DNA of 64,000 bases from Yoonia sp. (GTDB lineage: Bacteria > Pseudomonadota > Alphaproteobacteria > Rhodobacterales > Rhodobacteraceae), in NCBI RefSeq assembly GCF_017854565.1, contig NZ_JAFMHJ010000011.1, positions 1 to 64,000 on the forward strand, written 5' to 3'. The notes beneath the pieces are model-generated. The model did no database searches and had not been told where the DNA came from. It saw nothing but the letters and a program-made list of their open reading frames with translations. The position numbers were made by a program, and so were the translations under genes. Positions 36,059 to 45,012 of the stretch are shown here, one piece after another (position 1 is the first letter of the stretch; each line of letters opens with the position of its first letter).

Positions 36059-36787
36059 ATGGATATCACGACAGCCAAAGCCATCGTGACCGGCGGCGCA
36101 TCGGGCCTTGGTGCGGCGACAGCGCAGGGGCTGATTGCGGCGGGCGCACAGGTCACCATCTTTGACCGCGACCCGCAAGGCGCGGATTTCGCGCAGGATA
36201 TCGGTGCCGGTTTCGCGCTGGTCGATGTTACGGATGAAGACAGCGTCATCAATGGGCTGGCAGGCGCAATTGCGGCGATGGGCGGTCTGAATGTTGCGAT
36301 CAACTGCGCGGGTATTGCCACCGCCGAGAAAACGCTTGGCCGCGACGGCCCGCACACGCTGGCCAGTTTCAAGCGGACCGTCGATGTCAATCTGAACGGC
36401 ACCTTCAACGTCGCACGCCTGGCTGCCGCGCGGATGACCGACGGCGGCGTGATTATCAACACCGCCTCGGTTGCAGCCTTTGACGGGCAAAAGGGGCAAG
36501 CCGCCTATGCCGCATCCAAGGCCGGCATCGCCGGGCTTTCGCTGCCGATGGCGCGCGATCTGGCCCGCAGCCGCATCCGCGTCATGGCCATCGCACCCGG
36601 CATCTTCCGCACCCCCATGCTCGCGGGTTTGGGCGAAGAGATCATGGCAGGCCTCGCGCGCGACGTCGTCTACCCACCCCGCCTTGGCGACCCATCGGAA
36701 TTCGCGGCACTTGCACGGTTCATCGTCGCGTGTGATTATCTGAACGGCACCACAATCCGTCTGGATGGCGCCCTGCGGATGCCATGA
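36059..36787 (+). CDS. Short-chain dehydrogenase (HSD10/3-hydroxyacyl-CoA dehydrogenase-like)
   Basis: A 242-residue classical SDR. The dinucleotide motif is TGGASGLG, with NCAG for the core, and the catalytic tetrad Ser in NTASVAAF and YAASKAG. The ending (YLNGTTIRLDGALRMP) and the SVAAFDGQKGQ pattern match the HSD17B10/3-hydroxyacyl-CoA dehydrogenase group, so a role in fatty-acid or branched-chain amino-acid degradation is likely. Start ATG is behind a ten-G tract. The next gene starts 19 bases after the stop. Confidence 0.88.
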   Translation: MDITTAKAIVTGGASGLGAATAQGLIAAGAQVTIFDRDPQGADFAQDIGAGFALVDVTDEDSVINGLAGAIAAMGGLNVAINCAGIATAEKTLGRDGPHTLASFKRTVDVNLNGTFNVARLAAARMTDGGVIINTASVAAFDGQKGQAAYAASKAGIAGLSLPMARDLARSRIRVMAIAPGIFRTPMLAGLGEEIMAGLARDVVYPPRLGDPSEFAALARFIVACDYLNGTTIRLDGALRMP

Positions 36788-36805
36788 ACGGGACAGACAA
36801 GCGGT

Positions 36806-37678
36806 ATGCAACGGATTTTCAATGGCACAGCGATCACTGCCTTTGCCAACATCGACCCCAAGGCGGATCGCGCCCTTGTGACATTTGCGAACTGGGCCAA
36901 AAATCCGCCGCGCAAACCTGTGTTTCCCAGCCTCGCTGCGGCCTATGGGATGAGCTATTTCGGTCTGGTCGCCCGGCAAAATCACTGGTGGCAAACCGAG
37001 GAATTCCCGCAGGCTCTTCTTGAAATCGCTGATCTGACCAGAGATCGCATGGAAATCGTGTGTTTTGGGACCAGCATGGGTGCCACGGGCGCATTGCTTG
37101 CCCGGCGGTTCATCGGTTCCGCATTCACGCTGGCCGTGTCGCCGCAATATGCGATTACGCCACAAGTTGCGCCATGGGAAGACCGCTGGCGTGGTATTGC
37201 CGCCGCCCTGCCCCAGATAATCAGGCCCGACAGCCCCACGAACCTATGTGCAAGAACCGCCGTACTTTATGATCCATTCCATCGGTCCGACAGCCGCCAT
37301 GTCGCGCATATTGCAGCAGGTGGACCGATCGTGCGTCTGCCGCTCGCTTTCTCTGACCACGCACCGCTGGAGCAGATCAAGGCCGCAGGCCATCTGGATG
37401 CGTTCACACAGGCCGCGATCGTCGCAAACGACATGGCGCAATCCCGCGCAAATGTCAGGTCATCGCGCGATGCAAATGGGAATTTTGGGCTGCACATGTG
37501 GCTTCGCAAGACCGGCCACATGCCGCTGCACATGCGCTTTGCGCAGATCGACGCGCTGTCTGCCGCGTTTCCCGACAATATGGATATCACCCAGGAAGAG
37601 GCCAGGATTATGTCCAGATTGACCGCGCATCAAAGGGCCCATAATTTACGTGCCGGTCAGAACGGCAAGGCAATATGA
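36806..37678 (+). CDS. Unidentified alpha/beta-hydrolase-like protein
   Basis: A 290-residue protein of no family I can name. A GTSMGATGALLARR nucleophile elbow at about residues 89-102 (GxSxG with serine in the middle) and an upstream strand ending LVTFANW resemble alpha/beta hydrolases, but the usual later Asp and His cannot be placed with confidence; the H in LPLAFSDHAPL is a candidate. No signal peptide. It follows the SDR by 19 bases on the same strand, so they may be co-transcribed. Similar proteins turn up in cell-surface gene clusters. Confidence 0.6.
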   Translation: MQRIFNGTAITAFANIDPKADRALVTFANWAKNPPRKPVFPSLAAAYGMSYFGLVARQNHWWQTEEFPQALLEIADLTRDRMEIVCFGTSMGATGALLARRFIGSAFTLAVSPQYAITPQVAPWEDRWRGIAAALPQIIRPDSPTNLCARTAVLYDPFHRSDSRHVAHIAAGGPIVRLPLAFSDHAPLEQIKAAGHLDAFTQAAIVANDMAQSRANVRSSRDANGNFGLHMWLRKTGHMPLHMRFAQIDALSAAFPDNMDITQEEARIMSRLTAHQRAHNLRAGQNGKAI

Positions 37679-37761
37679 ACGTATGACATCCGTCGGTATC
37701 GGGCGTTTTTGCCGTCGCTTCGTGTGGGCCAAAGCAAATGAACCGTGCAGCGCCCGTGTCC

Positions 37762-39567
37762 CTAGCCGGCTTTTTCTTCCAGTGCCAACCATTCTTCTTC
37801 GGCATCCGACAGCGCGTTTTGCCGCGCGACCAATGCATCGCTTGCCTTTTGAAACTTCGCTGGCTGCTTGGTGAACAGATCGGGGTCCGACAACAGCTCT
37901 TCGAGCTTGGCAATCTCCGCGCCAAGGGTCTCAATCACGTTCGGCAAGCTCTCCAAGCGGTGCCGTTCCGTGAACGACAGCCCGGCGCCTGATTTCTTTT
38001 CGGTGGCTTTGTCTTTTTTGGCCAATGGTTTACTCGCCACGGCGGCCTCGGTGAAATCGCCACCACGCTGCGCGCGGTAATCGGTCCAGCCGCCGGCATA
38101 AACCACCGCCTGCCCATTGCCTTCCATCGCAATCGTCGTCGTCGCCACCCGGTCCAGAAAATCCCGGTCGTGGCTGACCAAAAGAACCGTGCCGTCGTAG
38201 TCGCCCAGAATATCTTGCAACAAATCCAGCGTCTCGATATCCAGATCGTTCGTCGGCTCGTCGAGGATCAGCAGGTTGCTTTCGCGCGCCATCAGCCGGG
38301 CGAGCAGCAACCGGGCCTTTTCGCCACCCGACAACGACCGCACCGGTGCGCGTGCCTGCGCTTCGTCGAACAAAAATTCCTTGAGGTAGCCGACAACATG
38401 TTTCGGCTGCCCCCGCACCATGATCTGATCAGACTTGCCACTGACGCCAAGTTCGGGATCATTCGCCAGGTTTTCCCACAGCGTCATATCCTGATTAAGC
38501 GCGGCACGGCTTTGGTCAAAAATCGCGATATCCAGATTGGTGCCCAGCTTGACCGACCCCTCATCAGGTGCGACTTGACCCAGTAACATCTTGATCAGCG
38601 TGGTTTTACCCACGCCATTGGGACCAACGAACGCGATCCGGTCACCGCGTTGCACGGTCAGGTTAAAGTCCTGGACAATCTGCTTGCCATCAAACGCTTT
38701 GGTCAGGCCGAATGCCTCGACTACCTTTTTGCCCGACGTCGATCCGCCATCAAATGCCATCGCAGCCGTGCCTTGGCGCTGGATTTGACCGGCTTTTTCG
38801 GCACGTAAATCCTGCAACGCCCGCACCCGGCCCTGATTGCGCGTGCGGCGTGCGGAAATGCCTTCCACCGCCCAACGCGCCTCGGCCTTGATCTTGCGGT
38901 TCAGCTTGTGCCGCTGCTGGTCTTCTTCTTCCCATATCTTGTCGCGCCATTCCTCGAAGCCTGCGAACCCCTGCTCGGCCCGGCGCACCGCGCCACGGTC
39001 AATCCACAGGGTCGCACGGGTCAAAGCGCGCAAGAACGCCCGGTCGTGCGAAATCAGCACGAACGCCGCGCGGGTTGTCTTCAGCTCGTTCTCAAGCCAG
39101 GCAATCGCCTCGATGTCCAGATGGTTCGTTGGCTCGTCCAGCAACATCAGCTCGGGCGCTTCCGCCATCAGCTTGGCCAATGCCGCACGGCGCCGCTCAC
39201 CGCCCGATGCGGTCGCAACGGCCCCCGCAGGGTCGAACTTCAGCCCCTCGGCCACCATATCGACCTTATAGGCCTCATCAATATCCAGCCCGCTGGCGGC
39301 ATAGTCGCCAAGCGTCGCAAACCCCTCCATCGACGGGTCCTGCTCCATATAGCCGACCTGCACACCGGGCGACGCCACCCGCGTGCCCGCATCGGGCAAG
39401 ACCAGACCGGCCATCACCTTCATCAAAGTTGATTTGCCAGAGCCGTTGCGCCCCACCAAAGCAACCCGATCACCGGGCTGGATGACCAAAGACAGGTCTG
39501 CAAATACAGGATCGCCGCCATAAGTCAGGGCGATATCGGAAAGCTGAAGAAGGGGTGCACGTGCCAT
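37762..39567 (-). CDS. uup: ABC-F family ATPase Uup
   Basis: A 601-residue ABC-F protein with two ATPase modules (first Walker A GRNGSGKST near residue 38 and DEPTNHLDIE; second GPNGVGKTT and DEPTNDLDIE) and a C-terminal coiled coil of about 90 residues (RLESLPNVIETLGAEIAKLEE), the Uup-specific domain. Uup proteins act on ribosome function and tolerance of transposon excision. The ATG at 39567 was preferred over an earlier one because the family starts MARAPLLQLSD. It is the second ABC-F gene of the window, besides the YheS-like one at 15624. Confidence 0.93.
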   Translation of the reverse strand: MARAPLLQLSDIALTYGGDPVFADLSLVIQPGDRVALVGRNGSGKSTLMKVMAGLVLPDAGTRVASPGVQVGYMEQDPSMEGFATLGDYAASGLDIDEAYKVDMVAEGLKFDPAGAVATASGGERRRAALAKLMAEAPELMLLDEPTNHLDIEAIAWLENELKTTRAAFVLISHDRAFLRALTRATLWIDRGAVRRAEQGFAGFEEWRDKIWEEEDQQRHKLNRKIKAEARWAVEGISARRTRNQGRVRALQDLRAEKAGQIQRQGTAAMAFDGGSTSGKKVVEAFGLTKAFDGKQIVQDFNLTVQRGDRIAFVGPNGVGKTTLIKMLLGQVAPDEGSVKLGTNLDIAIFDQSRAALNQDMTLWENLANDPELGVSGKSDQIMVRGQPKHVVGYLKEFLFDEAQARAPVRSLSGGEKARLLLARLMARESNLLILDEPTNDLDIETLDLLQDILGDYDGTVLLVSHDRDFLDRVATTTIAMEGNGQAVVYAGGWTDYRAQRGGDFTEAAVASKPLAKKDKATEKKSGAGLSFTERHRLESLPNVIETLGAEIAKLEELLSDPDLFTKQPAKFQKASDALVARQNALSDAEEEWLALEEKAG

Positions 39568-39609
39568 GCGCGTCAGGTATTGCGGCGCGGGCAAATGCGC
39601 AAGGGGGGA

Positions 39610-40329
39610 TCAGCGCGCAACAGCACGCAAAGCGCGCGCGCGCGCCGCTGGCACGGCCGCGACCGTTACACAGGTAAACACATGCAGCGTATTCATATCG
39701 CGATCCACGACCGCATGGTCGCTGACCCAGCCGCCCATCGCCAAATAGGTGCGCAGCAGCGGCGGCATCTGCCGCAGCCCCGGCGCACCGCGTGGCAAAT
39801 CCGCGAACCGCACCACCTGCGCCGCCTTCACAGCGGGGCGCAGCGCCTCTGGCCCCAAATACCGCGCCTGCAACACCTCGAATGCGGGGATATAGGGTGT
39901 CGGATCAATTCCGGCAAAACTGGTGCAGCCGAACAGCATCGCAATGCCCGCATCGTCAACCATCCGGGTCAGCGCGCCCCATGCTACCCGCAATACATCG
40001 GCGTCCATCACATCGGGCGCCACACAAAACCGGCCAATCTCGGCCATGGGTGCCTGCGCGGCCGCCAACGCAGACAGATCATAGAACCGCGCCGCATAGC
40101 CACCCCCGACCCCGGCCCCCGACGCCATCGGCAAAAATCGCACTGTCGCCACCAGCCGCCCGGCGCGATCGGCAACCATCAAATGGCGGCACAGATCATC
40201 GAACCGGTCCGCATCAACACCCGCCGTACCAAAGAACGACAAATGCCGCAGCCGCTGACAGGCCAGGACATCATCCGCCCCCTGCGCGAACCGCGCCACA
40301 TAGCGCCCTTTGGAAAACGGAATTGTCAT
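39610..40329 (-). CDS. olsB: Ornithine-lipid acyltransferase OlsB (GNAT fold)
   Basis: A 239-residue GNAT-type protein matching the L-ornithine N(alpha)-acyltransferase family: an early ACQRLRHLSFFG segment, a VATVRFLP core strand, and IGRFCVAPDVMDADVLRVAWGALTR. It would transfer a hydroxyacyl group from ACP to ornithine, the first step of ornithine lipid synthesis. No olsA neighbour is present. The ATG at 40329 was used rather than an upstream GTG. Confidence 0.82.
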   Translation of the reverse strand: MTIPFSKGRYVARFAQGADDVLACQRLRHLSFFGTAGVDADRFDDLCRHLMVADRAGRLVATVRFLPMASGAGVGGGYAARFYDLSALAAAQAPMAEIGRFCVAPDVMDADVLRVAWGALTRMVDDAGIAMLFGCTSFAGIDPTPYIPAFEVLQARYLGPEALRPAVKAAQVVRFADLPRGAPGLRQMPPLLRTYLAMGGWVSDHAVVDRDMNTLHVFTCVTVAAVPAARARALRAVAR

Positions 40330-40400
40330 CAACCTCACCTTGGCGAATACGGCCCTTCAGCCTAGGTTAACGCGCAAGCAGGTAAAAGGAACACCACCGC

Positions 40401-40793
40401 ATGGATAAAATCGCCAAATCCGACGCCGAATGGCGCGCACAACTGTCGGACATGGCCTATAAGGTCACTCGCAAGCACGGCACCGAACGCGCAGGCACCT
40501 ACGAAGATTTCCCGAAAGACCCCGGAACCTACATGTGCGTCTGCTGCGGCGCGCCCCTGTTTGACCAGAATGCAAAATTCGAAAGCGGCACTGGCTGGCC
40601 ATCTTTCTACAAACCGCTTGATGCCGAACAGGTCGGCGAAACCACCGACCGCAGCTTTTTCATGAAACGCACCGAAGTCCACTGCAACCGCTGCGACGCG
40701 CACCTTGGCCACGTCTTTCCCGATGGCCCGCAACCCACCGGCCTGCGGTATTGCATCAACGGTGTCGCCCTCACATTCGAACCAAAGGCGTAG
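40401..40793 (+). CDS. msrB: Peptide methionine-(R)-S-oxide reductase MsrB
   Basis: A 130-residue MsrB that repairs methionine-R-sulfoxide. Zinc-binding pairs CVCCG and CNRCD are in place, with the family segments [17 protein letters not shown] and the active-site cysteine in [11 protein letters not shown]. It uses thioredoxin. AAGGA is upstream of the ATG. Its TAG stop forms the left edge of a palindromic element. Confidence 0.96.
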   Translation: MDKIAKSDAEWRAQLSDMAYKVTRKHGTERAGTYEDFPKDPGTYMCVCCGAPLFDQNAKFESGTGWPSFYKPLDAEQVGETTDRSFFMKRTEVHCNRCDAHLGHVFPDGPQPTGLRYCINGVALTFEPKA

Positions 40794-40811
40794 GGCGCGG
40801 ATCTCCCCGCC
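40788..40811. repeat. GTAGGG...CCCGCC palindromic element, copy 4 (at msrB stop)
   Basis: GGCGTAGGGCGCGGATCTCC followed by CCGCC. Same family as copies at 12054, 14946 and 18988; the msrB TAG is in it. The remaining 200 bases up to bamE hold two GTTAACGCG words but no gene. Confidence 0.55.
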
Positions 40812-41018
40812 ACCTCCTCCGGCTCAATCTGGTTAACGCGGCGGTCACATTTCACCCGTGCGCTGCGTTAACGCGCCAAAACCGCGCCAAACGTACATAC
40901 GCGATCCGGACGCCATCCATACAGGCTACTGCCGCATCAAATGCCGGAAAATCCACGCATTAACTGATGATTCGCGTGGCTGCGCCCACTGGCGACCATT
41001 GCACCCATCGCGCGTTGC

Positions 41019-41495
41019 TTACGGCGCATCGCCCAACAATGCCCCGGCATCGACCCGGCCAAATGCCCCCAGCAGCTGCGCGATGAACGTCACATCATTG
41101 ATGCCATCCTCCGTCACCTGCCGCTCCAACACCACCACCTGCCCGTCCTCCAACGTGTAGCGCGCAAGGTTGCGCACAACGGCCCCCTGATCAAAGCTGA
41201 ACACCAGAACTTGCCGCTCCAGCTCTTTGGGCGCGAACGGGCCATAATGGCGGAAGGTACTGGAAACATAGTAATAATCGTTGTTGCCCAGCACCCCTTC
41301 GGCGGTTGGCGGGCCGAATATCGCGGTGACGCTGTCACGGGTCGATTGCCCGACCTGCACCGCGGCCAACTCGTCAGCCGTGGGCGCGAACCCATGATAG
41401 CGCGTGACCGGTGTACACGCCGACAGTGCCAGAACCACGGCCAAAATGCCCGCAGCGCGCAGCCCGGTGATAGTTTTACCTGTGATCATGCCCAT
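41019..41495 (-). CDS. bamE: BamE/SmpA-family outer-membrane assembly lipoprotein
   Basis: A 158-residue lipoprotein. The N-terminus has a hydrophobic core and the lipobox LSAC (C27). The mature part has the BamE motif DELAAVQVGQSTRDSVTAIFGPPTAEGVLGNNDYYYVSS, so it should be the small subunit of the beta-barrel assembly (BAM) complex. The ATG at 41495 is preferred because GAGG lies eight bases before it; the ATG six bases downstream has too long a spacing. It faces the DUF177 gene head to head. Confidence 0.9.
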   Translation of the reverse strand: MGMITGKTITGLRAAGILAVVLALSACTPVTRYHGFAPTADELAAVQVGQSTRDSVTAIFGPPTAEGVLGNNDYYYVSSTFRHYGPFAPKELERQVLVFSFDQGAVVRNLARYTLEDGQVVVLERQVTEDGINDVTFIAQLLGAFGRVDAGALLGDAP

Positions 41496-41565
41496 GACGG
41501 CCCTCTTGCTTTGGCGTCTTTTGCCTTTTATCCCGCTTACAATACAAACCGCCCCCTGTTCAAGA

Positions 41566-42123
41566 ATGGAAGCACCCGTGGCCCCACTCCCCCAGTCACT
41601 CTTACGTATAGCCGACCTCGCCACGCGCCGCGCGACAGACTTTGACCTGACCCCCACAGCCGACGAACGGCGTGCCGTGGCGGATGTCCTGGGGATCGTT
41701 GGCGTGAAAAAACTGCGCTTTTCCGGGCAGTTAGCGCCTTTGGACCGCACCGACTGGGAACTCACCGCGACCCTCGGCGCGACCGTTGTGCAGGACTGCG
41801 TGGTCACGCTCGCCCCGGTCACGACCCGAATCGATGAGCCTCTCAAACGGACATATCTTGCCGCAATGCCCGCCATCGAAGCGGCTGAAGTCGAAATGCC
41901 CGACGACGACACCATCGAAGCACTGCCCGCCACGCTCGATCTCGCGCAGGTCATGATCGAGGCGCTCGCGCTCGCCTTACCGCTTTATCCACGTGCAGAT
42001 GGGGCGGATTTGGGGCGGGCAGTTTTCACCCAACCCGGCACGGCCCCAATGACCGACGATGACGCCAAACCCTTTGCTGGACTGGGCGCGCTGCGCGATT
42101 CCATTGGCAAAAAAGACACGTAA
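41566..42123 (+). CDS. DUF177/YceD family protein
   Basis: A 185-residue member of the YceD/DUF177 family, which is found next to rpmF in most bacteria and is involved in 23S rRNA processing or L32 synthesis. The conserved blocks TDWELTATLGATVVQDCVVTLAPV and the acidic C-terminus (DDDAKPFAGLGALRDSIGKKDT) are present. The classic CxxxC zinc motif is reduced to one cysteine. A GTG 12 bases downstream has a better ribosome site and may be the true start. Ahead of rpmF by 162 bases. Confidence 0.85.
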   Translation: MEAPVAPLPQSLLRIADLATRRATDFDLTPTADERRAVADVLGIVGVKKLRFSGQLAPLDRTDWELTATLGATVVQDCVVTLAPVTTRIDEPLKRTYLAAMPAIEAAEVEMPDDDTIEALPATLDLAQVMIEALALALPLYPRADGADLGRAVFTQPGTAPMTDDDAKPFAGLGALRDSIGKKDT

Positions 42124-42285
42124 CACAGCGACGCAACCCGTCGAAAAAGGGTTGCGCCGCGCGCAAATCGCAGTATGTTCGCCCCCTCTTTGACATCGCG
42201 TCTCGACAGGGCTGCCGGATTGGCGTAGGACCCCCGAGAGATCACCAAAACAGGGCCGTGTGCCCATTTATCATAGGGTTCAGAC

Positions 42286-42492
42286 ATGGCCGTCCAGCAG
42301 AATAAAGTATCCAAATCCCGTCGCAACAACCGGCGTTCGCACGACTCTCTTGTCGCAGCAAACCCCAACGAATGTGACAATTGCGGCGAACTGAAGCGCC
42401 CGCACCACATTTGTCCGTCTTGCGGACATTACGCGACACGTGAAGTGATCGCAGACACAACCCAAATCGACCTCGACGAAGACGCAGCGTAA
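42286..42492 (+). CDS. rpmF: 50S ribosomal protein L32
   Basis: A 68-residue L32 with the basic N-terminus [20 protein letters not shown] and a zinc ribbon formed by CDNCG and CPSCG; the acidic C-terminal tail is typical of alphaproteobacteria. It stands at the head of the rpmF-plsX-fabH operon. Its TAA stop lies in the loop of a perfect seven-pair hairpin. Confidence 0.97.
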   Translation: MAVQQNKVSKSRRNNRRSHDSLVAANPNECDNCGELKRPHHICPSCGHYATREVIADTTQIDLDEDAA

Positions 42493-42502
42493 GCTGCGTT
42501 TC
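42482..42502 (+). terminator. Hairpin at the rpmF stop codon
   Basis: A perfect seven-pair stem (ACGCAGC with GCTGCGT) around GTAA, which contains the rpmF stop, followed by TTT. It could trim readthrough into plsX and keep L32 mRNA more abundant than the downstream genes. Confidence 0.4.
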
Positions 42503-42514
42503 GGGCACGACACC

Positions 42515-43636
42515 ATGACCAATAGCCAGACGGACAACGCTCCGACCCCGGCTGATGGATCAAACGTGCTTTCCGTCGACGCTATGGGTGGCGATAAAGG
42601 GCCGGCAACCGTTGTTGCTGGCCTTTCAAAGTTTTTGGGCAAAGCATCCGGCGCACGCGCGATCCTGCATGGCCCTGTGGATCAGCTTAAGCCACTGCTT
42701 GAAAAGTATAATATCAGCGACCGGGTGACGATCCACGACGCGTCCGAGGTTGTGAAAATGACCGATAAACCCAGCCACGTACTCCGCCACGGCAAGAACA
42801 CGTCGATGTGGTCCGCGATCGAGGCGGTGCGCAGCGGCGAGGCTGCCGTCTGCATTAGTTGTGGCAACACCGGCGGTCTGATGGCGATGTCGATGCTGCG
42901 CCTGCGCAAGGCCGAAGGCGTGAACCGTCCCGCCATCGCCTGTCTGTGGCCATCGCGTAACCCCAGCGGCTTCAACGTCATGCTTGACGCTGGCGCCGAT
43001 ATCCGCGCCGATCAGGACGATTTGCTGACCTATGCGCTGATGGGCGCATCCTATGCGCGCAATGGCTTGGGTATCGACCGGCCGCGCGTCGGATTGCTGA
43101 ATGTCGGAACAGAGGAACACAAGGGCCGCGCGGAACTCAAGGTCGCCCACGAACTTATTGCAAAGGCTGCCGAAAAGGGTGAATTCACCTATATTGGCTT
43201 TATCGAAGGCGGTGATCTGCCGTCGGATAAAGTTGATGTCATTGTGACCGACGGCTTTACCGGGAATGTCGCGCTCAAAACGGGCGAAGGCACGGCAAGC
43301 CTGATCTCGGAACTGCTCCGCGCTGCATTTATGAAATCCCCCCTGTCCATGTTTGCAGCCCTCGTGGCGCGCGGGTCTCTGCGCCGGTTAAGCAAGCGGA
43401 TCGACCCGCGCCGGGTGAACGGCGGTGTGTTTCTGGGCCTGAACCAAACCGTCATCAAAAGCCATGGGTCCGCAGACGCGACAGGCGTCGCAGCCGCCCT
43501 GCATCTGGCCTATAAACTGGCCCAAAGTGGATTTTCCGATAAACTGGCCGCCCGGGTTGCATCCGCCGCATCACTTGCCCAAGATGCAATTCAAGAAGGT
43601 GCGACCGAAAAAACCCGCACCAATACAGGCAAATAA
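42515..43636 (+). CDS. plsX: Phosphate acyltransferase PlsX
   Basis: A 373-residue enzyme making acyl-phosphate from acyl-ACP for phosphatidic acid synthesis. The family start LSVDAMGGDKGPATVV, plus the SCGNTGGLMA and TDGFTGNVALKTGEG segments, are clear. It follows rpmF by 22 bases and is followed by fabH with a one-base gap, the standard rpmF-plsX-fabH arrangement. Confidence 0.96.
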   Translation: MTNSQTDNAPTPADGSNVLSVDAMGGDKGPATVVAGLSKFLGKASGARAILHGPVDQLKPLLEKYNISDRVTIHDASEVVKMTDKPSHVLRHGKNTSMWSAIEAVRSGEAAVCISCGNTGGLMAMSMLRLRKAEGVNRPAIACLWPSRNPSGFNVMLDAGADIRADQDDLLTYALMGASYARNGLGIDRPRVGLLNVGTEEHKGRAELKVAHELIAKAAEKGEFTYIGFIEGGDLPSDKVDVIVTDGFTGNVALKTGEGTASLISELLRAAFMKSPLSMFAALVARGSLRRLSKRIDPRRVNGGVFLGLNQTVIKSHGSADATGVAAALHLAYKLAQSGFSDKLAARVASAASLAQDAIQEGATEKTRTNTGK

Positions 43637-43637
43637 C

Positions 43638-44609
43638 ATGGTACGTCGCGCAGTTGTCAAAGGTGTCGGGCATTACCTGCCCGAAAGAATTGTGCCCAAT
43701 TCAGAATTCGAAAAAACGCTTGATACGACCGATGAATGGATCAAGGCGCGGTCGGGCATTGAACGTCGCCATTTTGCCGCCCCCGGTCAGACCACGTCGG
43801 ATCTTGCCATTCGTGCCGCCAATGCCGCACTCGCCATGGCCGGGATGACGGGAGCAGACATTGACGCGATTATCCTTGCAACATCAACCGCCGACCTGAC
43901 GTTTCCGTCGGTCGCAACCATGGTGCAGCACGCCATCGGCAACACCGACGGCTATGCCTTTGATATCCAAGCGGTTTGCGCGGGTTTCGTCTATGCGCTG
44001 AGCAATGCAAACGCGCTGATCGCATCCGGTCAGGCGGATCGCGTAATGGTCATTGGTGCGGAAACCTTCAGCCGAATCATGGATTGGACAGACCGATCAA
44101 CCTGCGTGTTGTTTGGCGACGGTGCCGGAGCGCTGATCCTTGAGGCCGAAGAAGGGACAGGCACCACCGATGACCGTGGCATCCTGTCCACTGATCTGAA
44201 TTCCGACGGCCGCTATCGTGACCTGCTGTATGTCGATGGCGGGGTCACGACCCAAAACACCGGCATGCTGCGTATGGAAGGCCGAGAGCTTTTCCGCCAT
44301 GCCGTTGAAAAGCTTGCAAAAACCGCTGATACCGCGCTGGAAAAGGTCGGGCTGGCGGCTGATGATGTCACGTGGGTCGTCCCGCATCAGGCCAATATCC
44401 GCATCATCCAGTCAACGGCCAAAAAGCTGGGCGTGGGCATGGACCGGGTTATTGTGACGGTTCAGGACCACGGCAACACCTCTGCGGCATCGATTCCCCT
44501 TGCCCTGTCGGTCGGCGTGGCACGCGGACAAATCAAGCAAGGCGACCTTATCGTGACCGAAGCCATCGGCGGCGGATTGGCCTGGGGTGCCGTTGTGATC
44601 CGCTGGTAG
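43638..44609 (+). CDS. fabH: Beta-ketoacyl-ACP synthase III FabH
   Basis: A 323-residue KAS III that starts fatty-acid synthesis by condensing acetyl-CoA with malonyl-ACP. The catalytic triad is C114 (AVCAGF), H250 (PHQANIR) and N280 (GNTSAAS). The ATG at 43638 follows the plsX stop by one base, which discounts the longer upstream frame. Confidence 0.97.
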   Translation: MVRRAVVKGVGHYLPERIVPNSEFEKTLDTTDEWIKARSGIERRHFAAPGQTTSDLAIRAANAALAMAGMTGADIDAIILATSTADLTFPSVATMVQHAIGNTDGYAFDIQAVCAGFVYALSNANALIASGQADRVMVIGAETFSRIMDWTDRSTCVLFGDGAGALILEAEEGTGTTDDRGILSTDLNSDGRYRDLLYVDGGVTTQNTGMLRMEGRELFRHAVEKLAKTADTALEKVGLAADDVTWVVPHQANIRIIQSTAKKLGVGMDRVIVTVQDHGNTSAASIPLALSVGVARGQIKQGDLIVTEAIGGGLAWGAVVIRW

Positions 44610-44650
44610 GCAGAAACTGACTGTCAAACACAATTGCCAAGCCCTTGTTA

Positions 44651-44680
44651 TTGACTCTGAAATTGCCACGCGCATATGGT
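44651..44680 (+). promoter_or_regulatory. Sigma70-like promoter of ihfA
   Basis: TTGACT (-35) and TATGGT (-10) separated by 18 bases, 26 bases before the ihfA ATG. It lets ihfA be transcribed apart from the upstream fatty-acid operon. Confidence 0.4.
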
Positions 44681-44705
44681 CAGTCAAATATCCGAGGGGA
44701 CGATT

Positions 44706-45008
44706 ATGGCTGATAAGACATTGACGCGTATGGATTTGGCTGATGCGGTGCACAGTCAGGTCGGACTTTCCCGCAACGACAGCGCCGATCTGGTGGAAAG
44801 CGTGCTTTCACATGTGTCCGATGCGCTGGTTCAGGGCGAGACGGTGAAGATATCATCATTCGGGACATTTTCGGTCCGTGAAAAGGCGGCCCGCGTTGGC
44901 CGCAATCCGAAAACCGGGGAAGAGGTGCCAATCTACCCCCGGCGCGTTTTGACTTTTCGCCCGTCGCATCTCATGAAAGATCGCGTCGCGGCAGGAAATA
45001 AACAGTAA
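44706..45008 (+). CDS. ihfA: Integration host factor alpha subunit
   Basis: A 100-residue HU/IHF-family protein. The beta-arm region [19 protein letters not shown] is diagnostic, with the intercalating proline (IYP) in place; the arginine-rich start and [14 protein letters not shown] helix 1 fit the alpha subunit. IHF bends DNA at specific sites. GAGGGG lies upstream of the ATG at 44706. The merR gene follows four bases after the stop, as is common in this order. Confidence 0.95.
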   Translation: MADKTLTRMDLADAVHSQVGLSRNDSADLVESVLSHVSDALVQGETVKISSFGTFSVREKAARVGRNPKTGEEVPIYPRRVLTFRPSHLMKDRVAAGNKQ

Positions 45009-45012
45009 AGTC

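Noticed and set aside
34883..37165. A 760-codon open frame on the minus strand across the iron-binding protein, SDR and hydrolase-like genes
   Set aside because: The plus-strand frames encode recognisable families with ribosome sites; long antisense frames are expected in GC-rich coding DNA, and this translation resembles no protein family.
37762..39567. Uup and the YheS-like gene (15624) as antibiotic-resistance ABC-F proteins
   Set aside because: Both have the housekeeping domain layout (C-terminal coiled coils); nothing suggests an acquired resistance protein.
40371..40875. Three GTTAACGC words around msrB
   Set aside because: They lack the TTAA-N7-TTAA spacing of CtrA sites and show no consistent position.
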